From: Vibrio harveyi NBRC 15634 = ATCC 14126 = KCTC 12724
GTDB lineage: Bacteria; Pseudomonadota; Gammaproteobacteria; Enterobacterales; Vibrionaceae
NCBI RefSeq assembly: GCF_001591145.1
Contig: NZ_BCUF01000033.1
Location: 1-64,000, forward strand
Length of the DNA: 64,000 nucleotides
Direction of reading: 5' to 3'
Shown one piece after another: positions 1-8,829 of this stretch (the stretch's first letter is position 1; each line of letters begins with the position of its first letter). Position numbers and translations under genes: made by a program. The notes below the pieces were generated by a model. That model was not told the DNA's origin and did not search any database. It was given only the letters and a program-made list of their open reading frames with translations.

Positions 1-16
1 AACATCGCCAGGCTTT
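1..16 (+). rRNA. rrf: 5S ribosomal RNA, 3' end only
   Basis: The first bases (ACATCGCCAGGCTTT, 2-16) match my recollection of the 3' end of Vibrio 5S rRNA and are followed after 10 bases by a strong terminator in the same orientation. The rest of the gene, and presumably a 16S-23S-5S operon, lies left of the window. The call rests on a short match plus context. Confidence 0.7.
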
Positions 17-26
17 AAATTTGAAG

Positions 27-54
27 AAGCCCACTCGAGAGAGTGGGCTTTTTT
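27..54 (+). terminator. Rho-independent terminator of the rRNA operon
   Basis: A perfect 10-bp stem AAGCCCACTC / GAGTGGGCTT with a GAGA loop is followed by a T run. It lies directly after the 5S end, so it should end rRNA transcription. Confidence 0.85.
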
Positions 55-352
55 ACATTTGGAGCAAAGTAAATCTGATCACTAGAGCCCTTCTTATAAA
101 GTCGCACCACTTTCCAATCCCTGTATATCTTTCCTGTGACTAACTTGATCATGAGATAGTGCTAACGCATTACCTAACCTCTCACAATGCCACTACTTCC
201 CATTGTCTTTAGAACAGCCTCAAACTCGCTATTAAAACACATCGAGCTTATGTCTAGTCCTATGACTCGATTAGGCAAAAGAACTGCGTGTGAGTGTTTT
301 GGAGGGTGCGTGGATAAGGTGATGTAAGGTAAGGGGGATGAAGAGCGAAGGG
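55..352. other. Intergenic stretch with no recognised gene
   Basis: About 300 bases between the rRNA terminator and the stop codon of the convergent diguanylate cyclase gene. I see no open frame with a credible start, no tRNA and no clear hairpin terminator for the minus-strand gene. Confidence 0.5.
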
Positions 353-1342
353 CTAAGAAACCTTTTGGATATTTAGGTTTAAGGAGTGCTGTATTTTGAC
401 ATCAGGAATACAGTCGTGATGAAGTGTTACTTGGTTGCGTCCAGAGTGCTTTGAGTAATACATGGCTTTATCAGCGTTAATCATGAGCTCTTTAGCACTA
501 GATACTTGTCCGTCATATTCTGCGACACCAATACTTACGGTTGTGCTGATTTCGATACCATCAACTTGGCATGGGGCGTTTTGAATCGCACCTCTGATCC
601 TTTCTGCTACATCATAGGCTTGAATCGCGCTGGTGTTGACTAAAATCACTGCAAACTCTTCTCCTCCTAAGCGACCAATAAAGTCAGTGCCACGGATTGC
701 TCGTTGGCATATCTTTGCTACATGGTTGATCACCTGATCTCCGGAGAAGTGACCGACTTGGTCATTTATCTCTTTAAAGTGGTCAATATCGATCATGACG
801 CAGGAGAGTGTTTGAGATAGGCGAGAATGCGAGTTCAGAGCTTTATCTAGGCTGGTTAAGAATGCTCGTCGATTCATTACACCAGTTAGCTCATCAGTCT
901 CTGAGAGCTCTTTCAGGCGCTTTTCAAGTAGGTGTGTTTTCGTTACGTCACGAACAGACCAAATTACCCAACTTTCGTCGTTTTGTAAGCTTTCAACAGG
1001 TTTGATGATCGCTTCAAACCAGGTTTCCTCTGGGTTGTCTAACGCTTCTAGCTCTTCTATTGGCATTAGTAGGTGGTCTTGTAGTGCGATGCTGTATTTG
1101 ACGACTTTTGGCTCATTAGAGCGAATTACATCATCAATATAACTTATTAATTCAGAAGCTTTACTTGATGACAAAACATCGTTTAACGAGAGGTTAGTGT
1201 AACTTTCGGCATTGAATTTCTTTGAGTGGTAAGTGCCACCAAAGCTTTCAATATAGCGACCGTTTTCATTGAGGATAAAGACATGATCAGGGAGAGTATT
1301 CAGAATGGCGTGAAGCCAATCTTCCCTTTCTTTGTAAATCAT
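353..1342 (-). CDS. PAS-GGDEF diguanylate cyclase
   Basis: A 329-residue soluble protein predicted to make the second messenger cyclic di-GMP from two GTP. Residues 1-135 look like a PAS sensor domain, followed by a short linker helix (138-150) and a GGDEF domain starting at DELTGVMNRRAF. The active-site motif is GGEEF (226-230). An inhibitory I-site RxxD (RGTD, 217-220) lies exactly five residues before it, so product feedback is likely. No transmembrane segment is visible. The start at 1342 was chosen because AAGGAA lies about ten bases upstream; the frame stays open further upstream but only with weaker starts. It stands alone, convergent with the rRNA operon. The PAS ligand cannot be told. 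Confidence 0.9.
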   Translation of the reverse strand: MIYKEREDWLHAILNTLPDHVFILNENGRYIESFGGTYHSKKFNAESYTNLSLNDVLSSSKASELISYIDDVIRSNEPKVVKYSIALQDHLLMPIEELEALDNPEETWFEAIIKPVESLQNDESWVIWSVRDVTKTHLLEKRLKELSETDELTGVMNRRAFLTSLDKALNSHSRLSQTLSCVMIDIDHFKEINDQVGHFSGDQVINHVAKICQRAIRGTDFIGRLGGEEFAVILVNTSAIQAYDVAERIRGAIQNAPCQVDGIEISTTVSIGVAEYDGQVSSAKELMINADKAMYYSKHSGRNQVTLHHDCIPDVKIQHSLNLNIQKVS

Positions 1343-1511
1343 GAGGTTAGTTCCTTTATCCAATGTAAGTCTTTGATTATATCTGTTTATATTGAGTTCA
1401 CAATCAATACTGATCACAGTTCAATGTATCAGGCTTGACTAATGTTTGTACAAAGGCTTGGTAAGAGAAGGTAAGGGAGGATGAAATACAGGATTGCGAG
1501 GAACAAAAAAT

Positions 1512-1547
1512 AAAAAAGGCTTAATCATTGCTGACCAAGCCTTTTTT
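1512..1547 (-). terminator. Terminator downstream of fis
   Basis: An 11-bp stem AAAAAAGGCTT / AAGCCTTTTTT ends in a T run on the minus strand and closes the dusB-fis transcript. The A/T flanks would let it work in both directions. Confidence 0.8.
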
Positions 1548-1569
1548 ACAAAAATACTGTATGAACCTA

Positions 1570-1866
1570 TTAGTTCATGCCGTACTTTTTAAGTTTTTTG
1601 CGAAGAGTACCGCGGTTGATACCCATCATAGTTGCTGCGCGAGTTTGGTTACCGCGAGTGTACTGCATGATGGTATCTAATAGTGGCTGTTCAACTTCAG
1701 CTAGAACTAATTCGTATAGTTCTGTTACTTCCTGGCCGTTTAGTTGAGCTAGGTAGTTTTTAAGAGACGCTTTAACAGAGTCACGTAAAGGCTTTTGAGT
1801 AATCTGGTCTTGTGACGTTACTGTAGTTACTGTTAATGCTTCTGAAGTCAGATTTTGTTCGAACAT
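1570..1866 (-). CDS. fis: DNA-binding protein Fis
   Basis: A 98-residue nucleoid protein, the standard Fis length, that bends DNA and activates rRNA promoters in fast-growing cells. The N-terminal beta-hairpin region is followed by dimerisation helices and a C-terminal helix-turn-helix (about 72-98, GNQTRAATMMGINRGTLRKK), which is nearly invariant in the family. It lies 23 bases downstream of dusB, the classic dusB-fis operon, so it should be expressed from the promoter in front of dusB. Its nearness to an rRNA operon is notable because rRNA promoters are a main Fis target. Confidence 0.98.
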   Translation of the reverse strand: MFEQNLTSEALTVTTVTSQDQITQKPLRDSVKASLKNYLAQLNGQEVTELYELVLAEVEQPLLDTIMQYTRGNQTRAATMMGINRGTLRKKLKKYGMN

Positions 1867-1889
1867 ATTCGGTCTAGCTCTTCTCTTAA

Positions 1890-2858
1890 TTATGATGCAA
1901 CGTTATCAAAATAACCTTCTAACGCCTCAAGTTGCAGCTCAGCTGCGTCGATAGCGTTGAAGGTACGGCGAAACTCACTTGCTTGTTCATGTTCCTTTAG
2001 ATACCACCCAACGTGCTTGCGCGCGATACGTGGACCTAAGAACTCTCCATAGAAATCATGCAGAGCGTTAACATGACCAAGCATAATGGCTTTCACTTCC
2101 TCACTTGGAAGCTCATCCATTGTGGTGCCGTTTTCCAAATAGTGATGGATTTCCTGGAAAATCCAAGGACGACCTTGGGCAGGGCGTCCAATCATTAAAG
2201 CGTCTGCACCGGTGTACTCCAGTACAAACTTCGCTTTCTCCGGGCTATCGATATCACCGTTTGCGATAACCGGAATGGATATAGCGTGTTTAACCGCTTT
2301 AATGCTGTCATATTCGGCCTCACCTTTGTACATACACGCTTTTGTTCTGCCATGCAGTGCAAGAGCCTGTATGCCGCAGTCTTCGGCTAATTTAGCGATG
2401 TGAACACAGTTTTTATTTTCTGTGTTCCAGCCAGTACGGGTCTTTAACGTTACAGGAACGTCTACCGCGTCCACTACCGCAGTCAAAATCTCTTTGATGA
2501 TGTCTGGGTATTGAAGCAGTGCAGAACCCGCCAGCTTCTTATTCACTTTCTTTGCTGGGCAGCCCATGTTGATGTCGATGATTTGCGCACCGTTTTCAAC
2601 ACTGAATTGAGCCGCATCGGCCATAAGCTGTGGATCGGAACCGGCAATCTGTACAGAGCGAATGCCCGATTCGCCTTCATGTACCATGCGCTGTTTCGAC
2701 TTTGACGTTCCCCATAGTTTCGGGTTAGCAGACATCATTTCACTGACGGCCATTCCCGCACCATAGCGAAGACACAACTCGCGAAACGGTCTATCCGTTA
2801 CACCAGCCATAGGGGCTACGATTAGATTGTTCTTAAGTTGATAGTTTCCGATTTTCAA
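1890..2858 (-). CDS. dusB: tRNA-dihydrouridine synthase B
   Basis: FMN- and NADPH-dependent enzyme reducing uridine to dihydrouridine in the tRNA D-loop. The TIM-barrel start reads KIGNYQLKNNLIVAPMAGVTDRP, and NMGCPAKKV holds the catalytic cysteine (about Cys100). With the TTG at 2858 the protein has 322 residues, the usual family length. An upstream in-frame TTG at 2885 would add nine residues, but it lies within a base or two of the predicted transcription start, so 2858 is preferred. The Shine-Dalgarno is weak either way, which suits a poorly translated first cistron in front of fis. Confidence 0.95.
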   Translation of the reverse strand: MKIGNYQLKNNLIVAPMAGVTDRPFRELCLRYGAGMAVSEMMSANPKLWGTSKSKQRMVHEGESGIRSVQIAGSDPQLMADAAQFSVENGAQIIDINMGCPAKKVNKKLAGSALLQYPDIIKEILTAVVDAVDVPVTLKTRTGWNTENKNCVHIAKLAEDCGIQALALHGRTKACMYKGEAEYDSIKAVKHAISIPVIANGDIDSPEKAKFVLEYTGADALMIGRPAQGRPWIFQEIHHYLENGTTMDELPSEEVKAIMLGHVNALHDFYGEFLGPRIARKHVGWYLKEHEQASEFRRTFNAIDAAELQLEALEGYFDNVAS

Positions 2859-2885
2859 AACGTCATCACAGTTCTGTACCAGCAA

Positions 2886-2922
2886 GGGCGCGCATTTTAC
2901 GCATTTTTTTACTGCGTGAAAA
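2886..2922 (-). promoter_or_regulatory. dusB-fis promoter with GC-rich discriminator
   Basis: On the minus strand TTTTCA (2917-2922) and TAAAAT (2894-2899) are spaced by exactly 17 bases and followed by GCGCGCCC before the predicted start near 2887. A G/C-only discriminator after the -10 box is the known hallmark of stringently controlled promoters, including E. coli dusB-fis. The boxes are read directly; the regulation is inferred. Confidence 0.6.
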
Positions 2923-2997
2923 GACTAATATTTGAGCATTTACAAATTGTTTTTGTAATTTGTATGAAATTCAAACAATTAGCCCTGAAAACCTTGT

Positions 2998-3885
2998 CTA
3001 GCCTTGCTTACGACCAGAGATACGACACCATTCACTTTGCTCCACAATTGGGTCAATGTGAAGCTCGTCACGGTAATGGTTTGCTACATCCTCTGCTTGA
3101 GTGTCTAAAACACCCGACATCGCAAGGTCACCATTTGGTTTCACCAAACCTTTAATTATTGGTGCTAGTTCACGTAGAGGACCAGCAAGAATGTTCGCAA
3201 CCACAACGTCTGCAATTAGACCTTCAGGTTGGTTTTGAGGTAGGAACACTTCAAGTTGATCGGCAACGCCATTACGTTCAGCGTTGTCGCGAGATGCTTG
3301 TAGTGCTTGAGGATCAATGTCGATCCCGATAACTTTTTCTGCACCTAGTTTGATCGCTGCGATCGCTAGGATGCCTGAGCCACACCCGAAGTCGATAACC
3401 GTCTTACCTGATAGATCGAGACCTTCTAGCCACTCAAGACACAATGCCGTAGTTGGGTGAGTACCTGTACCGAATGCAAGACCCGGATCTAGCATTACGT
3501 TTACTGCGTCTGGCTCTGGAATTTCACGCCAGCTTGGGCAAATCCATAGGCGTTCGCCGAACTTCATTGGGTGGAAGTTTTCCATCCACTCGCGTTCCCA
3601 GTCTTTGTCTTCTAGCTGTTCTACTTTGTAAGCAAAATCGTCAGTAAGCATGCCGCTTGCTTTGATTTGAGTGATGATGAAGTTTGTATCAGCTTCTGCA
3701 TCGTACAGTGCCAGAATGTCAGTATCGCCCCATAAGCGAGTTTCGCCAGGTAGAGGTTCGAATACAGGCGTATCCTGCGCGTCTAGGAATGTTACAGACA
3801 GCGCACCAGTCTCTTCCATTAGCATGTCGCCGATTTGCTCAGCGTTTTCATTGGTCGCGTTGAGTTTGATTTGAATCCAAGGCAT
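2998..3885 (-). CDS. prmA: Ribosomal protein L11 methyltransferase
   Basis: A 295-residue S-adenosylmethionine enzyme that trimethylates ribosomal protein L11. The N-terminal substrate-recognition domain (1-~60) is followed by the catalytic Rossmann fold with GTGTHPTT (139-146) and the SAM-binding DFGCGSG (165-171). Length matches E. coli PrmA. It precedes dusB-fis on the same strand; the gap of about 140 bases holds the dusB promoter, so they are probably separate units with possible read-through. The ribosome-binding site is weak. Confidence 0.97.
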   Translation of the reverse strand: MPWIQIKLNATNENAEQIGDMLMEETGALSVTFLDAQDTPVFEPLPGETRLWGDTDILALYDAEADTNFIITQIKASGMLTDDFAYKVEQLEDKDWEREWMENFHPMKFGERLWICPSWREIPEPDAVNVMLDPGLAFGTGTHPTTALCLEWLEGLDLSGKTVIDFGCGSGILAIAAIKLGAEKVIGIDIDPQALQASRDNAERNGVADQLEVFLPQNQPEGLIADVVVANILAGPLRELAPIIKGLVKPNGDLAMSGVLDTQAEDVANHYRDELHIDPIVEQSEWCRISGRKQG

Positions 3886-3971
3886 TTGTTTTTGCTCTTA
3901 AAGTGAATGAAGTGGCGCAGAGTTTACCAGAACTCTACGATTTGTTTGAGTATAGACTTTATACAAAACAA

Positions 3972-3995
3972 AAATGCCCACAGATGTGGGCATTT
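3972..3995 (-). terminator. Terminator of the accBC operon
   Basis: A 10-bp stem AAATGCCCAC / GTGGGCATTT with a 4-base loop, followed on the minus strand by TTGTTTTG. It lies between the accC stop codon and prmA. Confidence 0.8.
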
Positions 3996-4015
3996 ATCAT
4001 GAGGTTAGCGAAGGC

Positions 4016-5359
4016 TTATTGTAGGCCTAGCTTCTTCTCTAGGTAGTGAATGTTTGCACCACCGTGCTGGAAGTTCTCATCATTCATGATTGATTCTTGT
4101 AGAGTAACGTTAGTCTTGATGCCTTCAATGATCATCTCGCCTAGTGCGTTCTTCATACGTGCAATCGCTACATCACGGTTCTCACCGTAAGTGATCAGTT
4201 TACCAATCATTGAATCGTAATGAGGTGGTACTGTGTAGCCTGTGTAAATGTGAGACTCCCAACGAACACCCATACCGCCTGGTGCGTGGAAGCGTTCTAT
4301 CTTACCTGGTGAAGGTAGGAAGCGCTCAGGGTCTTCTGCGTTGATACGACACTCAATCGCATGGCCGCGGATCTTGATGTCATCCTGAGTGAATGACAGT
4401 GGTTGACCTGCTGCTACGCGTAGCTGTTCTTTAATTAGGTCAACACCGGTAACCATTTCTGTTACTGGGTGCTCAACCTGAATACGAGTGTTCATTTCGA
4501 TGAAGTAGAACTCACCGTTCTCGTATAGGAATTCGAACGTACCTGCGCCGCGGTAACCGATTTCTAGACATGCACGTGTACAACGTTCACCGATGTATTT
4601 ACGCATCTCTTCAGTGATACCTGGTGCTGGAGCTTCTTCAACAACCTTCTGGTGACGACGCTGCATAGAACAGTCACGTTCACCTAGGTGGATAGCACCG
4701 CCTTGACCATCAGCAATCACTTGTACTTCAACGTGACGAGGGTTTTCTAGGAATTTCTCCATGTAAACCATGTCGTTGTTGAACGCCGCTTTTGCTTCTG
4801 CACGCGTCATAGCGATAGCTTGAACAAGTTCTGCTTCAGAACGTACAACACGCATACCACGACCACCGCCGCCACCAGAGGCTTTGATGATTACTGGGTA
4901 GCCGATACGCTTCGCGTGAGCTTTGTTTTTGTCTTCGTCGTTATCTAGTGGACCGTCAGAGCCTGGTACACAAGGAACACCTGCTTTTTTCATTGCGTTG
5001 ATTGCTGACACTTTGTCACCCATCATGCGGATGGTGTCTGCTTTAGGACCAACGAAGATGAAACCGCTGCGCTCTACTTGTTCAGCAAAGTCTGCGTTCT
5101 CAGATAGGAAGCCGTAACCTGGGTGAATCGCAATTGCACCCGTCACTTCTGCTGCAGAAATGATACGAGGGATGTTTAGGTAGCTGTCGATACCACGAGC
5201 AGGACCGATACATACTGTTTCGTCTGCAAGTAGTACGTGCTTAAGATCGCGGTCAGCTGTTGAGTGAACTGCCACAGTCTTAATGCCTAATTCTTTACAA
5301 GCGCGAAGGATACGAAGTGCAATTTCACCTCGGTTCGCGATGACTACTTTATCTAGCAT
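4016..5359 (-). CDS. accC: Biotin carboxylase subunit of acetyl-CoA carboxylase
   Basis: Carboxylates the biotin carried by AccB using ATP and bicarbonate, the first half-reaction of fatty-acid synthesis. The 447 residues comprise the N-terminal biotin-carboxylase domain (MLDKVVIANRGEIALRILRA), an ATP-grasp domain with the glycine-rich loop KASGGGGGRGMR, and the catalytic stretch EMNTRIQVEHPVTE. Length is standard. It lies 14 bases downstream of accB, the usual accBC operon, and ends at a clear terminator. Confidence 0.98.
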   Translation of the reverse strand: MLDKVVIANRGEIALRILRACKELGIKTVAVHSTADRDLKHVLLADETVCIGPARGIDSYLNIPRIISAAEVTGAIAIHPGYGFLSENADFAEQVERSGFIFVGPKADTIRMMGDKVSAINAMKKAGVPCVPGSDGPLDNDEDKNKAHAKRIGYPVIIKASGGGGGRGMRVVRSEAELVQAIAMTRAEAKAAFNNDMVYMEKFLENPRHVEVQVIADGQGGAIHLGERDCSMQRRHQKVVEEAPAPGITEEMRKYIGERCTRACLEIGYRGAGTFEFLYENGEFYFIEMNTRIQVEHPVTEMVTGVDLIKEQLRVAAGQPLSFTQDDIKIRGHAIECRINAEDPERFLPSPGKIERFHAPGGMGVRWESHIYTGYTVPPHYDSMIGKLITYGENRDVAIARMKNALGEMIIEGIKTNVTLQESIMNDENFQHGGANIHYLEKKLGLQ

Positions 5360-5373
5360 AAGGCAAGCCCCGC

Positions 5374-5841
5374 TTATTCGATTACAACTAGTGGTTGGTC
5401 GAATTCAACTGGTTGGCCGTCTTCAACTAGGATTGCAGTTACAACACCTGATTTGTCCGCTTCGATTTGGTTCATCATTTTCATTGCTTCAACGATACAT
5501 AGTGTGTCGCCAGCATTTACGCTCTGACCAACTTCAACGAATGATTTCGCGTCTGGACTTGGTGAGCGGTAGAAAGTACCAACCATTGGAGAAAGAACTT
5601 GGTGACCTGCAGGAACTGCTGCTGGCGCTTCTGCTGCCATTGCTGGTGCGTCTGCTACTGGAGCTGCTGCCACTGGTGCAGGTGCTGCTACTGGAGCTGC
5701 TGCGTAATGAACTGGTGCTGGAGCAGCTGCAGGGCCACTACGACTGATGCGTACTGACTCTTCACCTTCAGAGATTTCTAGCTCAGCAATGCCAGATTCT
5801 TCAACTAACTCGATTAGCTTCTTGATTTTACGAATATCCAT
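5374..5841 (-). CDS. accB: Biotin carboxyl carrier protein of acetyl-CoA carboxylase
   Basis: Carries the biotin cofactor between biotin carboxylase and carboxyltransferase. The 155-residue protein has an N-terminal helical region, a flexible Ala/Pro-rich linker (about 38-78), and a C-terminal biotinyl domain with EAMKMMN, where Lys121 is the biotinylation site. It is followed closely by accC. aroQ ends 60 bases upstream on the same strand, so one transcript for all three is possible. The alanine-proline linker is normal for the family. Confidence 0.98.
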   Translation of the reverse strand: MDIRKIKKLIELVEESGIAELEISEGEESVRISRSGPAAAPAPVHYAAAPVAAPAPVAAAPVADAPAMAAEAPAAVPAGHQVLSPMVGTFYRSPSPDAKSFVEVGQSVNAGDTLCIVEAMKMMNQIEADKSGVVTAILVEDGQPVEFDQPLVVIE

Positions 5842-5901
5842 CTTTTCTTTCTCTTTTATCTTGTGATTAAGACAACCCCAAAGGGCTGCAGAGTGTTTGG
5901 T

Positions 5902-6351
5902 TTACTTTGCCTGCAATTTCGTGATTGCTGCAGACAGAGCGAATTCATAACCTTGTGCACCTAAGCCACAAATCACTCCTTCTGCTTTATCAGACAGATA
6001 AGAGTGATGACGGAACGGCTCACGAGCGTGAACGTTCGATAGGTGCACTTCGATAAATGGGATGGCTACGCCAAGTAATGCATCACGCAGCGCGACACTG
6101 GTATGAGTGAAAGCCGCTGGGTTGATGATAATGAAGTCCACTTTGTCATATGCAGCGTGGATAGCTTCAATCAGTTCGTACTCACGATTCGATTGCAGGT
6201 GTTCAAGTTCCACCCCAGAGTTGTGAGCTTGTTCAGTCAATGCGTCAACAATCTGTGCTAGGGTGTTGTTACCGTAATGTGTCGGTTCACGCAGACCTAA
6301 TAGATTAAGATTTGGTCCGTTTAGAACTAGAATCCGTGACTTTGCAGACAT
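5902..6351 (-). CDS. aroQ: Type II 3-dehydroquinate dehydratase
   Basis: Third step of the shikimate pathway, dehydrating 3-dehydroquinate to 3-dehydroshikimate. The 149-residue protein has the family's opening ILVLNGPNLNLLGLREP with the catalytic tyrosine nearby (HYG), plus NPAAFTHTSVALRDAL and the HLSN(V)HAREPFR active-site segment. The frame is open for 30 residues further upstream, but MSAKSRILVLNGPN is the family-like start and AAGGAAG precedes it. It sits upstream of accBC, an arrangement common in gammaproteobacteria. Confidence 0.97.
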   Translation of the reverse strand: MSAKSRILVLNGPNLNLLGLREPTHYGNNTLAQIVDALTEQAHNSGVELEHLQSNREYELIEAIHAAYDKVDFIIINPAAFTHTSVALRDALLGVAIPFIEVHLSNVHAREPFRHHSYLSDKAEGVICGLGAQGYEFALSAAITKLQAK

Positions 6352-6599
6352 TATGTTGCTATCTTCCTTTATCGTGAGTGGAACGTTTATATTCCCAAAT
6401 ATACGATAATTCAGCACGATTTTTTTGTTAAAACCGAGCAAATTTTAAAAAATCGACCAAGATTATAGCTAATTCACAGCAATTAGCAGCAATTTACTGG
6501 TCTAATCTCCCAATAACCCCCGCCGTTTCTGTAACCAAGTTAACAAAAACAACATAATTGCCATGTGCTTTCTGTGGTTTATTTTGCGTCCACGCACAA

Positions 6600-6628
6600 A
6601 AAAGCCACCATATGCAATGGTGGCTTTT
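6600..6628 (-). terminator. Terminator of acs
   Basis: A 12-bp stem AAAAGCCACCAT / ATGGTGGCTTTT with a 5-base loop, followed on the minus strand by T residues. It lies 30 bases after the acs stop codon. Confidence 0.85.
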
Positions 6629-6658
6629 AGGGCTAGCGTTTAAAACAGGGGCTGGGTG

Positions 6659-8611
6659 TTATGCCAGTTCTGCTTTCTCTGCAATTAGCTTGTCTACAAC
6701 ACTTGGATCTGCCAGTGTCGAAGTATCACCTAGGTTGCTGGTATCACCCGTTGCAATCTTACGTAGGATGCGGCGCATGATTTTACCGGAGCGAGTTTTT
6801 GGTAGAGAATCTGTCCAGTGCAGCACGTCTGGTGTCGCGATTGGACCAATCTCTTTACGTACCCAGTCTTTCACCTCTTTGTGCAGCTCAGCTGATGGGA
6901 ACTCACCATCATTAAGCGTGACGTATGCGTAAATTGCCTGACCTTTGATGTCATGAGGGATACCGACAATCGCTGCTTCCGCAATTTTATCGTGTGCAAC
7001 CAGTGCTGACTCAATCTCTGCGGTACCCATACGGTGACCTGAAACGTTCAGTACGTCATCTACACGACCTGTGATCCAGTAATAGCTGTCTTCGTCACGA
7101 CGTGCGCCATCACTGGTGAAGTACATGCCTTTGAAGGTAGAGAAGTAGGTTTGCTCAAAGCGCTCATGGTCGCCGTAAACAGTACGCATCTGACCTGGCC
7201 ATGAATCAAGGATCACTAAGTTACCTTCTGCTGCGGTCTCTTCAATGATGTTACCCATGTTGTCCACTAGCGCTGGTTGTACGCCGAAGAATGGGCGAGT
7301 TGCTGAGCCTGGCTTAAGATCGGTTGCACCTGGTAGTGGCGCTATCAAGATACCGCCTGTCTCTGTTTGCCACCAAGTATCAACGATAGGTGAGTTTTCA
7401 TTACCAATGGTCTTGTAGTACCACTCCCATGCTTCAGGGTTGATAGGTTCACCTACTGAGCCCATTACACGCAGGCTTGAACGAGATGTTCCGGCTACCG
7501 CTTCGTTACCTTTTGCCATTAGTGCACGAATCGCTGTTGGTGCAGTGTAGAGAATGTTTACTTGATGCTTATCAACCACTTCACTCATGCGAGCCGTGCT
7601 TGGGTAGTTTGGTACACCTTCGAAAAGAATGGTCTTCGCACCGTTCGCCAGTGGACCGTAAATTAAGTAAGTGTGACCTGTAATCCAACCCACATCCGCA
7701 GTACACCAGAACGTTTCACCTTCTTGGTAATCGAACACGTATTTGAAGGTCATGGTTGCGTACACTAGGTAACCACCTGTAGTGTGCAGCACACCTTTTG
7801 GCTTACCTGTTGAGCCTGAAGTGTAAAGAATGAATAGAGGGTCTTCCGCTTTCATCTCTTCTGGTGGACATACGTCAGAAACGACAGCCGTTGCTTCGTG
7901 CCACCAAACGTCACGGTGCTCGTGCCAATCAATGTTGCCACCCGTGCGTTTTAGAACGACAACTTTGTCGATGGTTTTTACTTCTGGGTTTGTCAGTGCT
8001 TCATCAACGTTTTTCTTCAGTGGAACTGCGCGACCACCACGAACGCCTTCGTCAGCGGTGATAACGATTTTCGCATCTGAGTCGATGATACGACCGGACA
8101 GTGCTTCTGGCGAGAAGCCACCAAATACCACGGTATGAACCGCACCAATACGGGTACATGCCAGCATTGCGATAGCCGCTTCTGGCACCATTGGCATGTA
8201 AAGACAAACCACGTCGCCTTTGTGTACGCCTTGCTCTTTTAGTGCGTTAGAGAACTTACACACTTCTTTGTGTAGTTCGTTGAATGTAAGGGTTTTGTCG
8301 TCAGCAGGATCATCGCCTTCCCAGATGATCGCGACTTCATCGCCACGCTCGGCAAGGTGGCGGTCAATACAGTTTGCAGATACGTTCAGCGTACCATCTT
8401 CGAACCAACGAATGTCGACGTGACCAGTATCGAAAGAGGTGTTTTTAACTTGAGTGAATGGCTTAATCCAATCGACAACTTTACCGTGTTCGCTCCAGAA
8501 GCCTTCAGGGTCGCTTACCGACTGCTGATACATGGCTAGGTAAGTGTCATTATCCGCATGCGTATGGTTTTTAATATTTTCTTTTACCGGATAAACGTGG
8601 GCTTCGCTCAT
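6659..8611 (-). CDS. acs: Acetyl-CoA synthetase
   Basis: Converts acetate, ATP and CoA into acetyl-CoA through an acetyl-adenylate; this is the high-affinity route for acetate uptake. The 650-residue protein carries the adenylate-forming motif YTSGSTGKPKG (263-273), the VDTWWQTETGG core, and the C-terminal SGKIMRR whose Lys610 corresponds to the lysine regulated by acetylation in this family. The start at 8611 is fixed by AAGGAGAG just upstream; an open frame extends 42 residues further but lacks family similarity. In vibrios acs is activated by CrbS-CrbR, both encoded within 14 kb here. Confidence 0.98.
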   Translation of the reverse strand: MSEAHVYPVKENIKNHTHADNDTYLAMYQQSVSDPEGFWSEHGKVVDWIKPFTQVKNTSFDTGHVDIRWFEDGTLNVSANCIDRHLAERGDEVAIIWEGDDPADDKTLTFNELHKEVCKFSNALKEQGVHKGDVVCLYMPMVPEAAIAMLACTRIGAVHTVVFGGFSPEALSGRIIDSDAKIVITADEGVRGGRAVPLKKNVDEALTNPEVKTIDKVVVLKRTGGNIDWHEHRDVWWHEATAVVSDVCPPEEMKAEDPLFILYTSGSTGKPKGVLHTTGGYLVYATMTFKYVFDYQEGETFWCTADVGWITGHTYLIYGPLANGAKTILFEGVPNYPSTARMSEVVDKHQVNILYTAPTAIRALMAKGNEAVAGTSRSSLRVMGSVGEPINPEAWEWYYKTIGNENSPIVDTWWQTETGGILIAPLPGATDLKPGSATRPFFGVQPALVDNMGNIIEETAAEGNLVILDSWPGQMRTVYGDHERFEQTYFSTFKGMYFTSDGARRDEDSYYWITGRVDDVLNVSGHRMGTAEIESALVAHDKIAEAAIVGIPHDIKGQAIYAYVTLNDGEFPSAELHKEVKDWVRKEIGPIATPDVLHWTDSLPKTRSGKIMRRILRKIATGDTSNLGDTSTLADPSVVDKLIAEKAELA

Positions 8612-8829
8612 GGCTTCTCTCCTTGTGCCTTTAATTCTCGACCTTCGTCTTTTGTAGGGCTGTTTCCGTTCTTTCGTCTGTGATTCATCAAGAACGTTGC
8701 TGTGCATATAACTGTCAGTCACAGCGCGTATTTCCACAATTAGACTTTAGGATGAGAGTGAGGAATGCGCCGCGATATTGCTGAATTTAAAGCGAATGTG
8801 GGAGGTGGATCGAAAGCTGAGTCTTAAGC

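Noticed and set aside
5283..5747. 154-residue Leu-rich frame opposite accB
   Set aside because: It is the complement of the Ala/Pro linker of AccB; low complexity and no plausible gene context.
8675..8730. CRP half-sites upstream of acs
   Set aside because: TGTGA and CACA-type halves are present but never at the proper N6 spacing, so no site is called.
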